Source of the DNA: Ignavibacteria bacterium | GTDB taxonomy: Bacteria; Bacteroidota; Ignavibacteria; Ignavibacteriales; SURF-24 | Reading direction: 5' to 3' | DNA length: 64,000 bases | Assembly (NCBI GenBank): GCA_025612245.1 | Contig: JAAXKQ010000017.1 | Location: 61,322 to 125,321, forward strand | Translations under genes and position numbers: made by a program | The notes under the pieces: generated by a model | Databases searched by the model: none | The model's input: the letters and a program-made list of their open reading frames with translations, nothing else | What the model was told of the DNA's origin: nothing | Part shown: positions 8,199 through 17,383 of the stretch, piece by piece | How the letters are laid out: each line of letters opens with the position of its first letter | How positions within the stretch are numbered: the first letter of the stretch is position 1

Positions 8199-10844
8199 AT
8201 GAAACTTTACAGAGTCCTGAATATAATTTTACTTTTTGCTTTTATTTTCTCTTTCTCCAAGGCTTTTGCCGGACAGACCGGGAAGATTACGGGCGTGCTC
8301 AAGGACAAAAAGACGGGCGAAGCCCTCATGGGAGTGAATGTTTATACGGAGGATAAAAAGTACGGAACAGCCACAGATGCAAGCGGCTATTACGTGCTTC
8401 TTAATGTGCCTCCCGGTAAATACAGTCTCATTGCCTCAATGACGGGCTACCGGACAGTCAAGGTTGAAGGCGTTGAAGTCTCTGCCGATAAGACTACTTC
8501 CATTGACATTCAGCTCGAGGAGACGACCGCAGTTCTGGGGCAGGAAGTGGTGATTACGGCAGAAAGGCCGGTCATACAGAAGGATATTACCTCAAGCGAA
8601 CTGTCCGTGGGTTCACAGGAAATTAAAAACCTTCCCGTTGAGAACCTTAAAGACGTACTGCAGTTAAAAGCAGGCGTAATTACAGACGCCAATGGCGGCA
8701 TTCATATCAGGGGCGGCAGGACAAGCGAGGTGGGATACCTTATCGATGGCATACCCGTTTCGGATAACTTCACCGGATCCCAGTCCTCGGGCATAGACGT
8801 TCAGGTAATGGAGGAGGTAAAGGTAATAAGCGGCGTCTTTAACGCCGAGTACGGGCAGGCAATGTCGGGCATTGTGGACGTGATTACAAAACAGGGAAGC
8901 GATAAGTTTCAGGGAAGCCTTAACGTCTCATCGGGCGATTACCTGACTTCTGCAAATAATATCTTCCCTGGCCTGAACAAAGTTCATCCGCTTCAGATTA
9001 ACGACATTAAGGCAAATTTAAGCGGCCCCATTGACCTCTTCAGGCAGAAGGTGAGCTATTTTTTGGCATTCCGCAGATACCAGAATGACGGATGGCTTTA
9101 CGGACAGAGGAGGTTTAACCCTAAAGACAGCTCTTTTCAGAAGGGAAACCAATTCTACATTAATGCCACGGGGGATAATGAAATGGTTTCTCTCAACAGC
9201 AACCTTGACTATAATCTTCAGGGTAAACTGAGCTTTAATTTATTTAATCCCTTGAGGTTCTCTGACCTGTTTTTATATGACGACTCAACCCATCAGTTCT
9301 ATAATCACCTTTACAAGTACGACCCGGACGGTCTCCCGAAATATTACAGCCGTTCGTATAACAATATACTTACTCTGACATATGTATTTAATCCTAGTAC
9401 TTACCTTACTCTTAAGCACTCACTCAGGTACTCTGAGAATAAGACTTACGTTTTCCCCGATATTAACGATGAGCGTTATGCCAATCCACAGCTCTTGCAG
9501 CAGCTGACCGGGTATTCCTTTTATACCGGTGGAACGGATATGGTGCACTATAAAAGGAGTACTACGACAAATATCATCAAGGCAGACCTTGAAAGCCAGT
9601 TAGACAGGTACAATGACGCCAAAACGGGATTTGAGTTTAAGTTCAATAAAATTAACCTTGATAACAGGACTGCAGAATACAGGGATACGGCATTAATTTT
9701 TGACATCAATAAGTATTTTAACGAAGGCTATTTTACGCACAGGCCTTTCGGCATGGCTTTTTATATACAGGATAAAATTGAGTATGAAAGCGTTATTATA
9801 AATGCAGGGCTGAGATACGATTTCTTTAACTCAAAAGGCCTTATTCCGACCGACACCCGGGATCCCGAGAACAGCCTGAAGACGAGGGCAAAGGCACAGA
9901 GCCAGATAAGTCCCCGTATCGGTATAGCATTCCCGATTTCAGCCGATGGAACGATTCACTTCAGCTACGGGCACTTTTTCCAGATCCCTCCCCTGGAATT
10001 TCTCTACTCAAATCCCAATTTCAGGGTTGCCCCGGGCGGGGTTTATACTCTCATGGGGAATGCAAACCTGAAAGCACAGTCAACCGTTGCCTATGAAGTC
10101 GGCCTCCACTATTCATTTTTTGACTTGCTGGGCCTTGAAGTAATAGGCTACTTTAAGGATATGACAAACCTACTTGGAACGGAAATCCACGATACTTATA
10201 TAGGAGGCGACAGGTACGCCGTCTATGCAAACAGGGACTATGGACAGACAAAAGGCATCACGATATCATTATATAAGAGGCCTTCTGCCGAGGACAATAT
10301 TTCGGTTTCGCTGGACTATACATTCCAGAGCGCACAGGGTAATGCCTCCGACCCGAATGACGCCTTTAACAAGGTTCAGGGAAATAAAAAGCCCAATATA
10401 CAGGTCATCCCCCTGGACTGGGATCAGACGCACACGGTTAATCTGTCACTGTTCTACATTTTGCCGGATAACTTGAACCTAGGTCTCATTGCAAAATATG
10501 AAAGCGGCTTTCCTTTTACGCCCGAATACCAGAACCTGGAGACGAGCTATGAGAACTCTTCAAGAATGCCGAACAAAATTAACGTGGACTTGCAGTTAAA
10601 CAAGAACCTGATTGTCTCCCGGACGAACAGCATTTCACTTTATCTAAAAGTCTATAACCTCTTTGATACAAGAAATGAAACAAATGTCTTCAGGGATACA
10701 GGCCGCGCGGGCTATTCACTGGTAAGTCAGTACACGCCCGAAGACCAGGGGGTAAACACTTTAAGCGAGTTTTTGACCAGACCCGACTACTACTCGGAAC
10801 CGCGGAGAATAGTTCTGGGACTTAATTACAATTTCAATTTTTAG
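8199..10844 (+). CDS. TonB-dependent outer-membrane receptor with carboxypeptidase-like N-terminal domain
   Basis: 881 residues. A signal peptide (to ~25, KAFAGQ) precedes a CarboxypepD_reg-like domain (~28-110; GKITGVLKDKKTGEALMGVNVY...GYYVLLNVPPGKYSL) and a TonB plug domain (~115-240; KNLPVENLKDVLQLKAGV, IHIRGGRTSEVGYLIDGIPV, FNAEYGQAMSGIVDVITKQG). The rest is a 22-strand-type beta-barrel ending in aromatic-rich LGLNYNFNF, as expected for outer-membrane insertion. It would import a ligand, probably an oligosaccharide, across the outer membrane using TonB energy. No SusD-like partner is encoded next to it. It heads a run of five closely spaced co-directional genes that ends at the terminator near 19835. 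The proposed substrate rests only on its neighbours. Confidence 0.92.
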   Translation: MKLYRVLNIILLFAFIFSFSKAFAGQTGKITGVLKDKKTGEALMGVNVYTEDKKYGTATDASGYYVLLNVPPGKYSLIASMTGYRTVKVEGVEVSADKTTSIDIQLEETTAVLGQEVVITAERPVIQKDITSSELSVGSQEIKNLPVENLKDVLQLKAGVITDANGGIHIRGGRTSEVGYLIDGIPVSDNFTGSQSSGIDVQVMEEVKVISGVFNAEYGQAMSGIVDVITKQGSDKFQGSLNVSSGDYLTSANNIFPGLNKVHPLQINDIKANLSGPIDLFRQKVSYFLAFRRYQNDGWLYGQRRFNPKDSSFQKGNQFYINATGDNEMVSLNSNLDYNLQGKLSFNLFNPLRFSDLFLYDDSTHQFYNHLYKYDPDGLPKYYSRSYNNILTLTYVFNPSTYLTLKHSLRYSENKTYVFPDINDERYANPQLLQQLTGYSFYTGGTDMVHYKRSTTTNIIKADLESQLDRYNDAKTGFEFKFNKINLDNRTAEYRDTALIFDINKYFNEGYFTHRPFGMAFYIQDKIEYESVIINAGLRYDFFNSKGLIPTDTRDPENSLKTRAKAQSQISPRIGIAFPISADGTIHFSYGHFFQIPPLEFLYSNPNFRVAPGGVYTLMGNANLKAQSTVAYEVGLHYSFFDLLGLEVIGYFKDMTNLLGTEIHDTYIGGDRYAVYANRDYGQTKGITISLYKRPSAEDNISVSLDYTFQSAQGNASDPNDAFNKVQGNKKPNIQVIPLDWDQTHTVNLSLFYILPDNLNLGLIAKYESGFPFTPEYQNLETSYENSSRMPNKINVDLQLNKNLIVSRTNSISLYLKVYNLFDTRNETNVFRDTGRAGYSLVSQYTPEDQGVNTLSEFLTRPDYYSEPRRIVLGLNYNFNF

Positions 10845-10869
10845 GTGCAATTTTTAAGGCGGACTTAGA

Positions 10870-13863
10870 ATGAAGATTAAACAAGCCTTACTCATAATTT
10901 TATTGCTTTTACCGGCTTCAGCTGACATTCTGGCGCAGATTCATGTACCCTTGGATATGCGCGGCAATAGAAAGTACAGAAAAGAAAGCACTCATAACGG
11001 TAACAATGTTGAGACGCTGTTCTACAATTTCGGTGAAGTTGCCTGGTGGGGGCGCCAGCCCTCAGGCGTATGGCCCAAGGGGAGCGGGCATTCGTACATG
11101 GATGGAATTTCGCCCATTGTAGTTGCAGAAGTCAAGGGCGCATCGGGAAAAGCTATTCACATCGATGAGGCCGGATACAGAGAAAACATGGACGTATCTC
11201 CCACGGGTATCGAGCGTGGCTGGCAGCCTAGACCCGGTTATGCTAATCCAAACCAGGATGAAATTGCCCTGAGCGATAAGCCCAAGACGTGGCCCGAAAA
11301 ATGGGCCGATAAGGATGAATCCTGGAACGGCTACTGGAACGGCTACTTCGGGAAAAGAACCAATGCCGACCAGGAAAGCTGGTACGTTGTTGACGACCAG
11401 GCGGATGACGGGCAGGATTTCTATCCCGACTCGACCGACCGTTCTAGGCGGGGACTAGGACTGAAAATGGGGGTTAGAGGCTTCCAGTGGTCAAACCTCC
11501 TGGCTCAGGACCTGATTTTCTGGCATTATGAAATTACAAATGAAGGCACTACAGACTACGACAAGATCATCTTCGGCATGTACGTCGATTGCGGCATTGG
11601 AGGCTATAACGACAGCAATGACGACCTGGCTAACTTCGATACACTGAATAACATAGCCTACAGCTGGGATTATAACGGAATCGGAGACGGAGGCTGGGCC
11701 CCCACGGGATATGCAGCCTATGCATTTCTGGAAAGCCCGGGCAATTCAACTAACGGAATTGATGATGACCACGACGGCATGACTGACGAATCGCGCGAAG
11801 ACGGCATCGACAACAATTCAAACTGGAATGCCGAGACTGATGACGTCGGGTTAGACGGAGTTCCCGGTACCGGGGATTTCGGCGAGGGGGATGGAAAACC
11901 TACCTCAGGCTGGCAGCAGCCGGGACTGGTACCCGGGGCGCCGACGGGGCCCGTCAACAAATACGGCCTTATCGATACGAATGAGCCAGGGGAGCCCGGC
12001 ATTGATAAAACCGATAAGGATGAATCGGACCAGATCGGTCTTACTGCTTTCGACGGCTTCTATGTCGGAAGCGGCGTTGCCTTCAGGAACGACGACATCA
12101 TCTGGGAAAGAATGTCATACCATCATTTTGTTACGCAAACACTCTTTGGCAATGTTGCCTTCCTGTTCGGTTCAGGACCTTTCATTCTGAGGTCGGGAAG
12201 TACGGAAAGATTTTCCCTGTGCCTCGTATTCGGGCAGGACCTGCAGGCAATTCAGAGAAATAAGATTACCGTCCAGAGCATTTACAACAATAACTACAAC
12301 TTTGCCCGGCCGCCAGACAAGCCTACGGTTACGGCTGTAGCAGGGGATAAGAAGGTTACTCTTTACTGGGATAACAAGGCCGAAAAATCATACGACTCTT
12401 TCCTGAAGAAGTACGACTTTGAAGGCTATAAGATCTACAAGAGTACAGACCCAGGATTTCTGGACGCAAGGCTCATTACAGACGGCTACGGCGATGCAAC
12501 CATATTTAAGCCCTCTGCCCAGTTTGACATTCAAAATGACGTGAAGGGATTTTTCCCGCTGGACTTCCACGGCGTAAAGCTTTACATGGGGGATAACAAG
12601 GGACTTCAGCATTCATGGACAGACTATGACGTAATTAACGGACAGACTTACTATTATGCCGTGGTTTCCTATGACAAGGGAGACGCCTCAATAGGCTTGT
12701 ACCCATCCGAAGTCACTAAGGTAGTCATACGTGACCTGGCAGGCAATGTTACACTGGACAAGAATACCGTAATGGTCGTACCCGGTACACCTTCGCTTGG
12801 CTATGAGGCCCCGGGTCTCAAGGACAGCATTATTCACAACTCGGGATTTGCTACCGGGAGCGTGTGGACAAAAGTGATTGACCCGAACCTTGTAAGGAAT
12901 AAGAATTACTTCATCAGTTTCGACAACAAGACACACAAAGACACATTACGCTACTCGTTATATTCTGTTCAAAACGGAGACTCAACCCTCATAATTCAGG
13001 ATTCACCCTACACACAGGGAGAAGACGCAAACCTGCTTTTTGACGGAATGAGGCTTTTTGTCCAGAATGATACCGTGGCATTTCTGGACCGCAGGTCAGG
13101 CTGGAGGAATAATGCCTCGAACCTGGTCATCGTTGGTAAGATGCTACTGCAGGGGAAATTGCCGTCTGAGGGTTTCCCTTCGAGCTATGAGTTGAGGGTG
13201 GGCGAGCCCGATTCGTCGTGGCGCTTCGGCTACAGGGCTGCCACAAACTTCCAGATATGGGATAAATACAATAATACAAAAGTCAGGTATGAGCTCAGGA
13301 AACCCGCTTCGTATACATTCGGGGAACTTGAGGCCGGCGACATCGTGAACATCTGGCTGCAGATTAACGGCTCGTGGAAGCAAGTCTGGGAATTTGACTT
13401 CGTTGCTCCTCCAGGAGGAATTCAGGCGGTAAAACCGGCAGGTGGCGCCATTGCGGATCTGACGATCGGGACACCATTTAAGAGCGGCGACACATATAGC
13501 TTTGCTACTAAGGGGCAGCAGATAAGCCGCACGCTTGCTGCAAGCCAGATGGATAAGATTGCAGTCGTTCCAAATCCCTATGTCGGCGCAGCACGCTGGG
13601 AACCCCAGAGGCTGACTAATTCCGGACGCGGCGAAAGGAGAATTTATTTTATCAACCTGCCGCAGACCGCAGAGATAAGAATATTCACAATAAGCGGCGA
13701 CCATGTGACTACACTTTACCACAATTCTACTGAACTTGATGGCAAAGAGCCCTGGGATATGACTTCCAAGGAGGGCCTCGACGTAGCCGCCGGAGTATAC
13801 ATATTTCATGTGACTTCACCGGGACTTCCGGAAAAAATAGACAAGTTTGCATTAATCAAGTAG
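10870..13863 (+). CDS. Large secreted T9SS-type protein with Fn3-like region
   Basis: 997 residues, not recognised as an enzyme. A signal peptide (MKIKQALLIILLLLPASADILAQ) is followed by an aromatic-rich region (~25-450) with acidic DxDxD-like stretches around residues 295-345 (DDDHDGMTDES, DNNSNWNAETDD) that could bind calcium. An Fn3-like module lies around ~475-620 (KPTVTAVAGDKKVTLYWDNKAEKSYDSF...YYYAVVSYDKG). The C-terminal ~95 residues form a T9SS-type/FlgD-like sorting domain variant (VVPNPYVGAARWE...EIRIFTISGDHV...GVYIFHVTSPG...KFALIK). It starts 25 bp after the TonB receptor and is followed after 15 bp by a PorV/PorQ-like gene, an arrangement that suggests a secreted or surface partner of the receptor. 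Confidence 0.8.
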   Translation: MKIKQALLIILLLLPASADILAQIHVPLDMRGNRKYRKESTHNGNNVETLFYNFGEVAWWGRQPSGVWPKGSGHSYMDGISPIVVAEVKGASGKAIHIDEAGYRENMDVSPTGIERGWQPRPGYANPNQDEIALSDKPKTWPEKWADKDESWNGYWNGYFGKRTNADQESWYVVDDQADDGQDFYPDSTDRSRRGLGLKMGVRGFQWSNLLAQDLIFWHYEITNEGTTDYDKIIFGMYVDCGIGGYNDSNDDLANFDTLNNIAYSWDYNGIGDGGWAPTGYAAYAFLESPGNSTNGIDDDHDGMTDESREDGIDNNSNWNAETDDVGLDGVPGTGDFGEGDGKPTSGWQQPGLVPGAPTGPVNKYGLIDTNEPGEPGIDKTDKDESDQIGLTAFDGFYVGSGVAFRNDDIIWERMSYHHFVTQTLFGNVAFLFGSGPFILRSGSTERFSLCLVFGQDLQAIQRNKITVQSIYNNNYNFARPPDKPTVTAVAGDKKVTLYWDNKAEKSYDSFLKKYDFEGYKIYKSTDPGFLDARLITDGYGDATIFKPSAQFDIQNDVKGFFPLDFHGVKLYMGDNKGLQHSWTDYDVINGQTYYYAVVSYDKGDASIGLYPSEVTKVVIRDLAGNVTLDKNTVMVVPGTPSLGYEAPGLKDSIIHNSGFATGSVWTKVIDPNLVRNKNYFISFDNKTHKDTLRYSLYSVQNGDSTLIIQDSPYTQGEDANLLFDGMRLFVQNDTVAFLDRRSGWRNNASNLVIVGKMLLQGKLPSEGFPSSYELRVGEPDSSWRFGYRAATNFQIWDKYNNTKVRYELRKPASYTFGELEAGDIVNIWLQINGSWKQVWEFDFVAPPGGIQAVKPAGGAIADLTIGTPFKSGDTYSFATKGQQISRTLAASQMDKIAVVPNPYVGAARWEPQRLTNSGRGERRIYFINLPQTAEIRIFTISGDHVTTLYHNSTELDGKEPWDMTSKEGLDVAAGVYIFHVTSPGLPEKIDKFALIK

Positions 13864-13878
13864 CAACAAGCAAAAGAC

Positions 13879-14886
13879 ATGAAAAAGATTTTTTTAATTT
13901 TAATTTCTCTTTGCCTCTCGGCTCAACTGCACGCGCAGGTCTTCTCGGGCACGACAGCCGGACAATTCCTGAAAATTGAAGCAGGTGCCAAGGCAATTGC
14001 AATGGGAGGCGCATTTGTTTCTCAGGCCAACGACGCAAGCACCATTTACTGGAACCCGGGCGGTATCTCAAGGCTTGAGGGGAGTGTCGCTTCTTTTTCA
14101 CACAACTTCTGGCTCGCCGATACAAGGCACGACTTTGCTGCTGTCATTATAAAGCTGAACGAAATGCATTCTCTGGCCGTAAGCTACACATCACTTTCGA
14201 TGAATGACATGAATGTAAGGACGGAAATGTTTCCCGAAGGCACCGGTGAACTCTTCAGTGCGTCGGACTATGCCATTGGCATCAGCTACGGACTTAATCT
14301 TACGGACAGGTTCAGTATCGGCTTTACCGGCAAGTACGTTGGGCAGTCAATCTGGCATATGTCTGCCTCCACTTTTGCCTTCGACGTTGGAGTCCTGTAC
14401 TCAACACCCATTCAGGGGCTGCAGATGGGAATGAGTGTTTCCAACATTGGCGGGAAAATGAAGTACGATGGAAGCGATAATTTCGTTAATTACGACTATA
14501 ACCCCGCACAGACTGGCAACAGCGATAAGATATTCGCCGAGCTTAAAATGGACCAGTGGGCGCTCCCGCTTTTCTTCCGCTTTGGGGTTTCTATGCAGGT
14601 GCTTAAGGACGAGTACAACAGCATAATTATTAGCGCAGACGCAAACCACCCGAACGATTACGGCGAAAGCGTAAATACGGGAATTGAATACGGCTTCAGG
14701 GGAAGGGTTTTCTTAAGGGGAGGCTATAAGTCCCTCTTTAAGAAAGAAAGCGAGGAGGGGCTGACCGCTGGTGCGGGGCTCGTCTATTACGTGACAGAAC
14801 AGTTTCCCGTAAGGGTCGACTATGCTTATGAGGATTTCGGCAGGCTGAAGGCAATCCACAGGTTTTCCGTTGAAATCGGGTTCTAG
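13879..14886 (+). CDS. PorV/PorQ-family outer-membrane protein
   Basis: 335 residues. A signal peptide (MKKIFLILISLCLSAQLHAQ) is followed by the PorV/PorQ-family opening: TAGQFLKIEAGAKAIAMGGAFVSQANDASTIYWNPGG, residues ~28-65. A beta-barrel with alternating hydrophobic strands follows, ending in an aromatic C-terminus (HRFSVEIGF). PorV and relatives take part in type IX secretion and surface attachment of sorting-domain proteins in Bacteroidetes. Here it directly follows a T9SS-type cargo gene, so a dedicated handling role is plausible but inferred. Only 15 bp separate it from the gene before. Confidence 0.88.
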   Translation: MKKIFLILISLCLSAQLHAQVFSGTTAGQFLKIEAGAKAIAMGGAFVSQANDASTIYWNPGGISRLEGSVASFSHNFWLADTRHDFAAVIIKLNEMHSLAVSYTSLSMNDMNVRTEMFPEGTGELFSASDYAIGISYGLNLTDRFSIGFTGKYVGQSIWHMSASTFAFDVGVLYSTPIQGLQMGMSVSNIGGKMKYDGSDNFVNYDYNPAQTGNSDKIFAELKMDQWALPLFFRFGVSMQVLKDEYNSIIISADANHPNDYGESVNTGIEYGFRGRVFLRGGYKSLFKKESEEGLTAGAGLVYYVTEQFPVRVDYAYEDFGRLKAIHRFSVEIGF

Positions 14887-14940
14887 AAAGCCAGATAAAG
14901 TGCTGCCGGTGAAAAACTTTTGCTCAACAAAAGAGGTGAA

Positions 14941-17349
14941 ATGAAAAACACTTATTCAAATAGTCTTTTTGAAACAAAATACGGCTCGTTTTCATCGGAG
15001 GGGAATGAATATATAATTAAGACTCCCAGAACCCCAAAACCGTGGGTTAACGTCATTTCCAACGGTGAATATGGCATGGTTATTTCCCAGGCAGGCGGCG
15101 GCTTCAGCTTTCAGTCTCATTCTGAATTCAACAGGCTTACCAGGTGGCACCAGGACCTCATAAAAGACGACTGGGGAAAATACATCTATGTGAAAAACGA
15201 CCTTACGGGTGAAGTCTGGTCGCCAACGTGGATGCCGGTTAAAAGTGAACTGGACTTTTTTGAATGCCGGCATGGACTTGGATACAGCGTGTTTACTTCG
15301 GAATATAAGGGGATAAGTATAATTCTCACCATTTTTGTCCCTTTTGGTGGCAGCCTTGAAATCTGGGACCTGAAAATTCAGAATAACTCGGGAAAGAAGG
15401 CCGAGCTTTCTTTCTATAATTACTTCGAGTGGTGCCTTGGCTCTTCAGGGGATTTCCACCGTGAGTTTCACAGAACGTTCATCGAAACCAGGTTCGATAA
15501 AAAGCTGAACGCTGTTGTGGCGGGTAAGAGACTCTGGGAAATCCCCTTAGGGGACAGGGGCCACTGGAATACCGAATATGCATACAAGGGCTTCTTCAGC
15601 TGCAGCAGGACCGCGGAATCCTTTGAATGCGATAAGGAAATGTTCCTCGGGCAGTACGGAAGCCTCGAGAGGCCGAAAGAAGTTGAAACAGGAACGCTTT
15701 CTGAAACCTCGGGAAACTGGTACGACCCGATTGCGTGCCTGAAGGTCAGATTATCTCTTGAAGCCGGGCAGCTGTATAGATTTCATTACTGCCTGGGACT
15801 TTCAAAGGAAGTAAATGAAATCGGGAAAGTTTTATCAAGGTACAGAACCGATAAGAAGGTTGATGAGGCCTTAAGCCAGGTGGCAAAAACATGGGAGAGT
15901 TTGCTCTCACCTTTAGAGATAGATACTCCCGATGAAGCAATGAACCTCATGGTAAACAGGTGGCTTCCTTATCAGGCAATTTCAGGAAGGCTCTGGGCCA
16001 GGACGGCTTACTATCAGCAAAGCGGGGCATTTGGCTTCAGGGACCAGCTCCAGGACAGCCTTGTTTATCTTCCTCTTAATCCTGACCTGACCCAAAAGCA
16101 GATACTCTACCATGCACGCCACCAGAAGAAAGACGGCACGGTGCTGCACTGGTGGCATCCGATTACGGAAACAGGCCTCGAGACGATTATGACCGACGAC
16201 CTCCTGTGGCTCCCGTTTCTGGTGCTGCAGTACATAAATGAAACGGGTGAAGATTCAATCCTGAAAGTAAAGGAGCCTTTCTATGACGATGAAAAAATCT
16301 CTTCTAGCCTCCTTGAGCACTCAATTAGAGCCATAGACAGGGTGCTGGAAAGGATGAGCAAAAGGGGGCTTCCTTTTATTGGCGCCGGGGACTGGAATGA
16401 CGGCCTCAGTGCCGTTGGGCTCGACTGGAAGGGAGAATCCATATGGCTTGCAGAATTTCTCTATTATGTCGTGACCGGTTTTTCAGGTCTCCTGGAAAGC
16501 CACTCAAAAAAGAAAAAAAGTGAAGAGTATAATGTCGCCGCCCAGAGGCTCAAAAAAGCGTTTGAAAAACACGCCTGGGATGGCGAATGGTTCTTCAGGG
16601 CGACAAAGGATTCAGGGGAGAAGATTGGAAGCAGGGAGAACAGCGAAGGAAAAATTTACCTGAATGCGCAGAGCTGGGCGGTTATCTCGGGCATTACTTC
16701 GGATGAAAGAAAAAACAGGGCCATGGATGCAGTTGAAAAATATCTGCTGAAAGATTTTGGCCCTCTTTTACTCTCACCCGCCTATTCAAAGCCGGATAAA
16801 TATATCGGCTACCTTTCGCGTTATGCGGCGGGTAAAAGGGAAAACGGCGGAGTCTATATGCATGCTGCCGCCTGGTCAATCTGGGCATTCAGCCTGCTTG
16901 GGCGCGAGAAAGCGGCCTATGAGGTCTTCAGAAGGATATGCCCGGTTTATAACGGCATGGAACCCGACAAATATGCAGCCGAACCTTATGTCAATCCGGG
17001 TAACATTGACGGACCTGAATCGGCCTTTTACGGGAGGGGCGGCTGGACTTGGTATACGGGTTCTGCAGCATGGCTTCAAAAGGTGATTGTTGAGAGAATT
17101 CTGGGCCTTAGGGTTCAAAACGGGGGCCTGGTTATTGCCCCTTGCATACCTTCTGACTGGGAGAGCTACTCTGTAAAAAGAAAGTTCCGGGGCACGGTTT
17201 ATAACATACGCGTCTTAAATCCCGACCACGTTTCGTGCGGCATAAAATCGATACTTTTGGACGGCAGCCCTTATGCTGAAGGTACAATTCTGCCGCAGAA
17301 GAAAAAAGAGGTGAGCGTTGAAGTGATGCTCGGGCAAAGGGAATTTTAG
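14941..17349 (+). CDS. GH94 glycoside phosphorylase
   Basis: 802 residues with no signal peptide, so cytoplasmic. It has GH94 landmarks: an N-terminal beta-sandwich beginning YGSFSSEGNEYIIKTPRTPKPW and GGGFSF..FNRLTRW, and an (alpha/alpha)6-barrel with GAFGFRDQLQDSL, WHPITETGLETIMTDDLLWLP and GAGDWNDG. D487 in the DWND segment matches the family's general-acid position. GH94 enzymes split beta-glucosyl linkages with phosphate to give alpha-glucose 1-phosphate. The family covers cellobiose, chitobiose, laminaribiose and 1,2-beta-oligoglucan phosphorylases and I cannot assign the linkage. The LTRWxxDxxxDxWGxYxYxxD stretch also recalls the GH94 part of cyclic beta-1,2-glucan synthases. ATG 14941 has a GAGGTG ribosome-binding site; a TTG 21 bp upstream was not chosen. 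Confidence 0.93.
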   Translation: MKNTYSNSLFETKYGSFSSEGNEYIIKTPRTPKPWVNVISNGEYGMVISQAGGGFSFQSHSEFNRLTRWHQDLIKDDWGKYIYVKNDLTGEVWSPTWMPVKSELDFFECRHGLGYSVFTSEYKGISIILTIFVPFGGSLEIWDLKIQNNSGKKAELSFYNYFEWCLGSSGDFHREFHRTFIETRFDKKLNAVVAGKRLWEIPLGDRGHWNTEYAYKGFFSCSRTAESFECDKEMFLGQYGSLERPKEVETGTLSETSGNWYDPIACLKVRLSLEAGQLYRFHYCLGLSKEVNEIGKVLSRYRTDKKVDEALSQVAKTWESLLSPLEIDTPDEAMNLMVNRWLPYQAISGRLWARTAYYQQSGAFGFRDQLQDSLVYLPLNPDLTQKQILYHARHQKKDGTVLHWWHPITETGLETIMTDDLLWLPFLVLQYINETGEDSILKVKEPFYDDEKISSSLLEHSIRAIDRVLERMSKRGLPFIGAGDWNDGLSAVGLDWKGESIWLAEFLYYVVTGFSGLLESHSKKKKSEEYNVAAQRLKKAFEKHAWDGEWFFRATKDSGEKIGSRENSEGKIYLNAQSWAVISGITSDERKNRAMDAVEKYLLKDFGPLLLSPAYSKPDKYIGYLSRYAAGKRENGGVYMHAAAWSIWAFSLLGREKAAYEVFRRICPVYNGMEPDKYAAEPYVNPGNIDGPESAFYGRGGWTWYTGSAAWLQKVIVERILGLRVQNGGLVIAPCIPSDWESYSVKRKFRGTVYNIRVLNPDHVSCGIKSILLDGSPYAEGTILPQKKKEVSVEVMLGQREF

Positions 17350-17383
17350 AATGAGTAATTTTAATAAAATTAAAAGGTGCAAT

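Noticed and set aside
14920..14940. TTG start upstream of the GH94 gene
   Set aside because: ATG 14941 has a clear GAGGTG ribosome-binding site, and the family's N-terminus (YGSF...) begins shortly after it.
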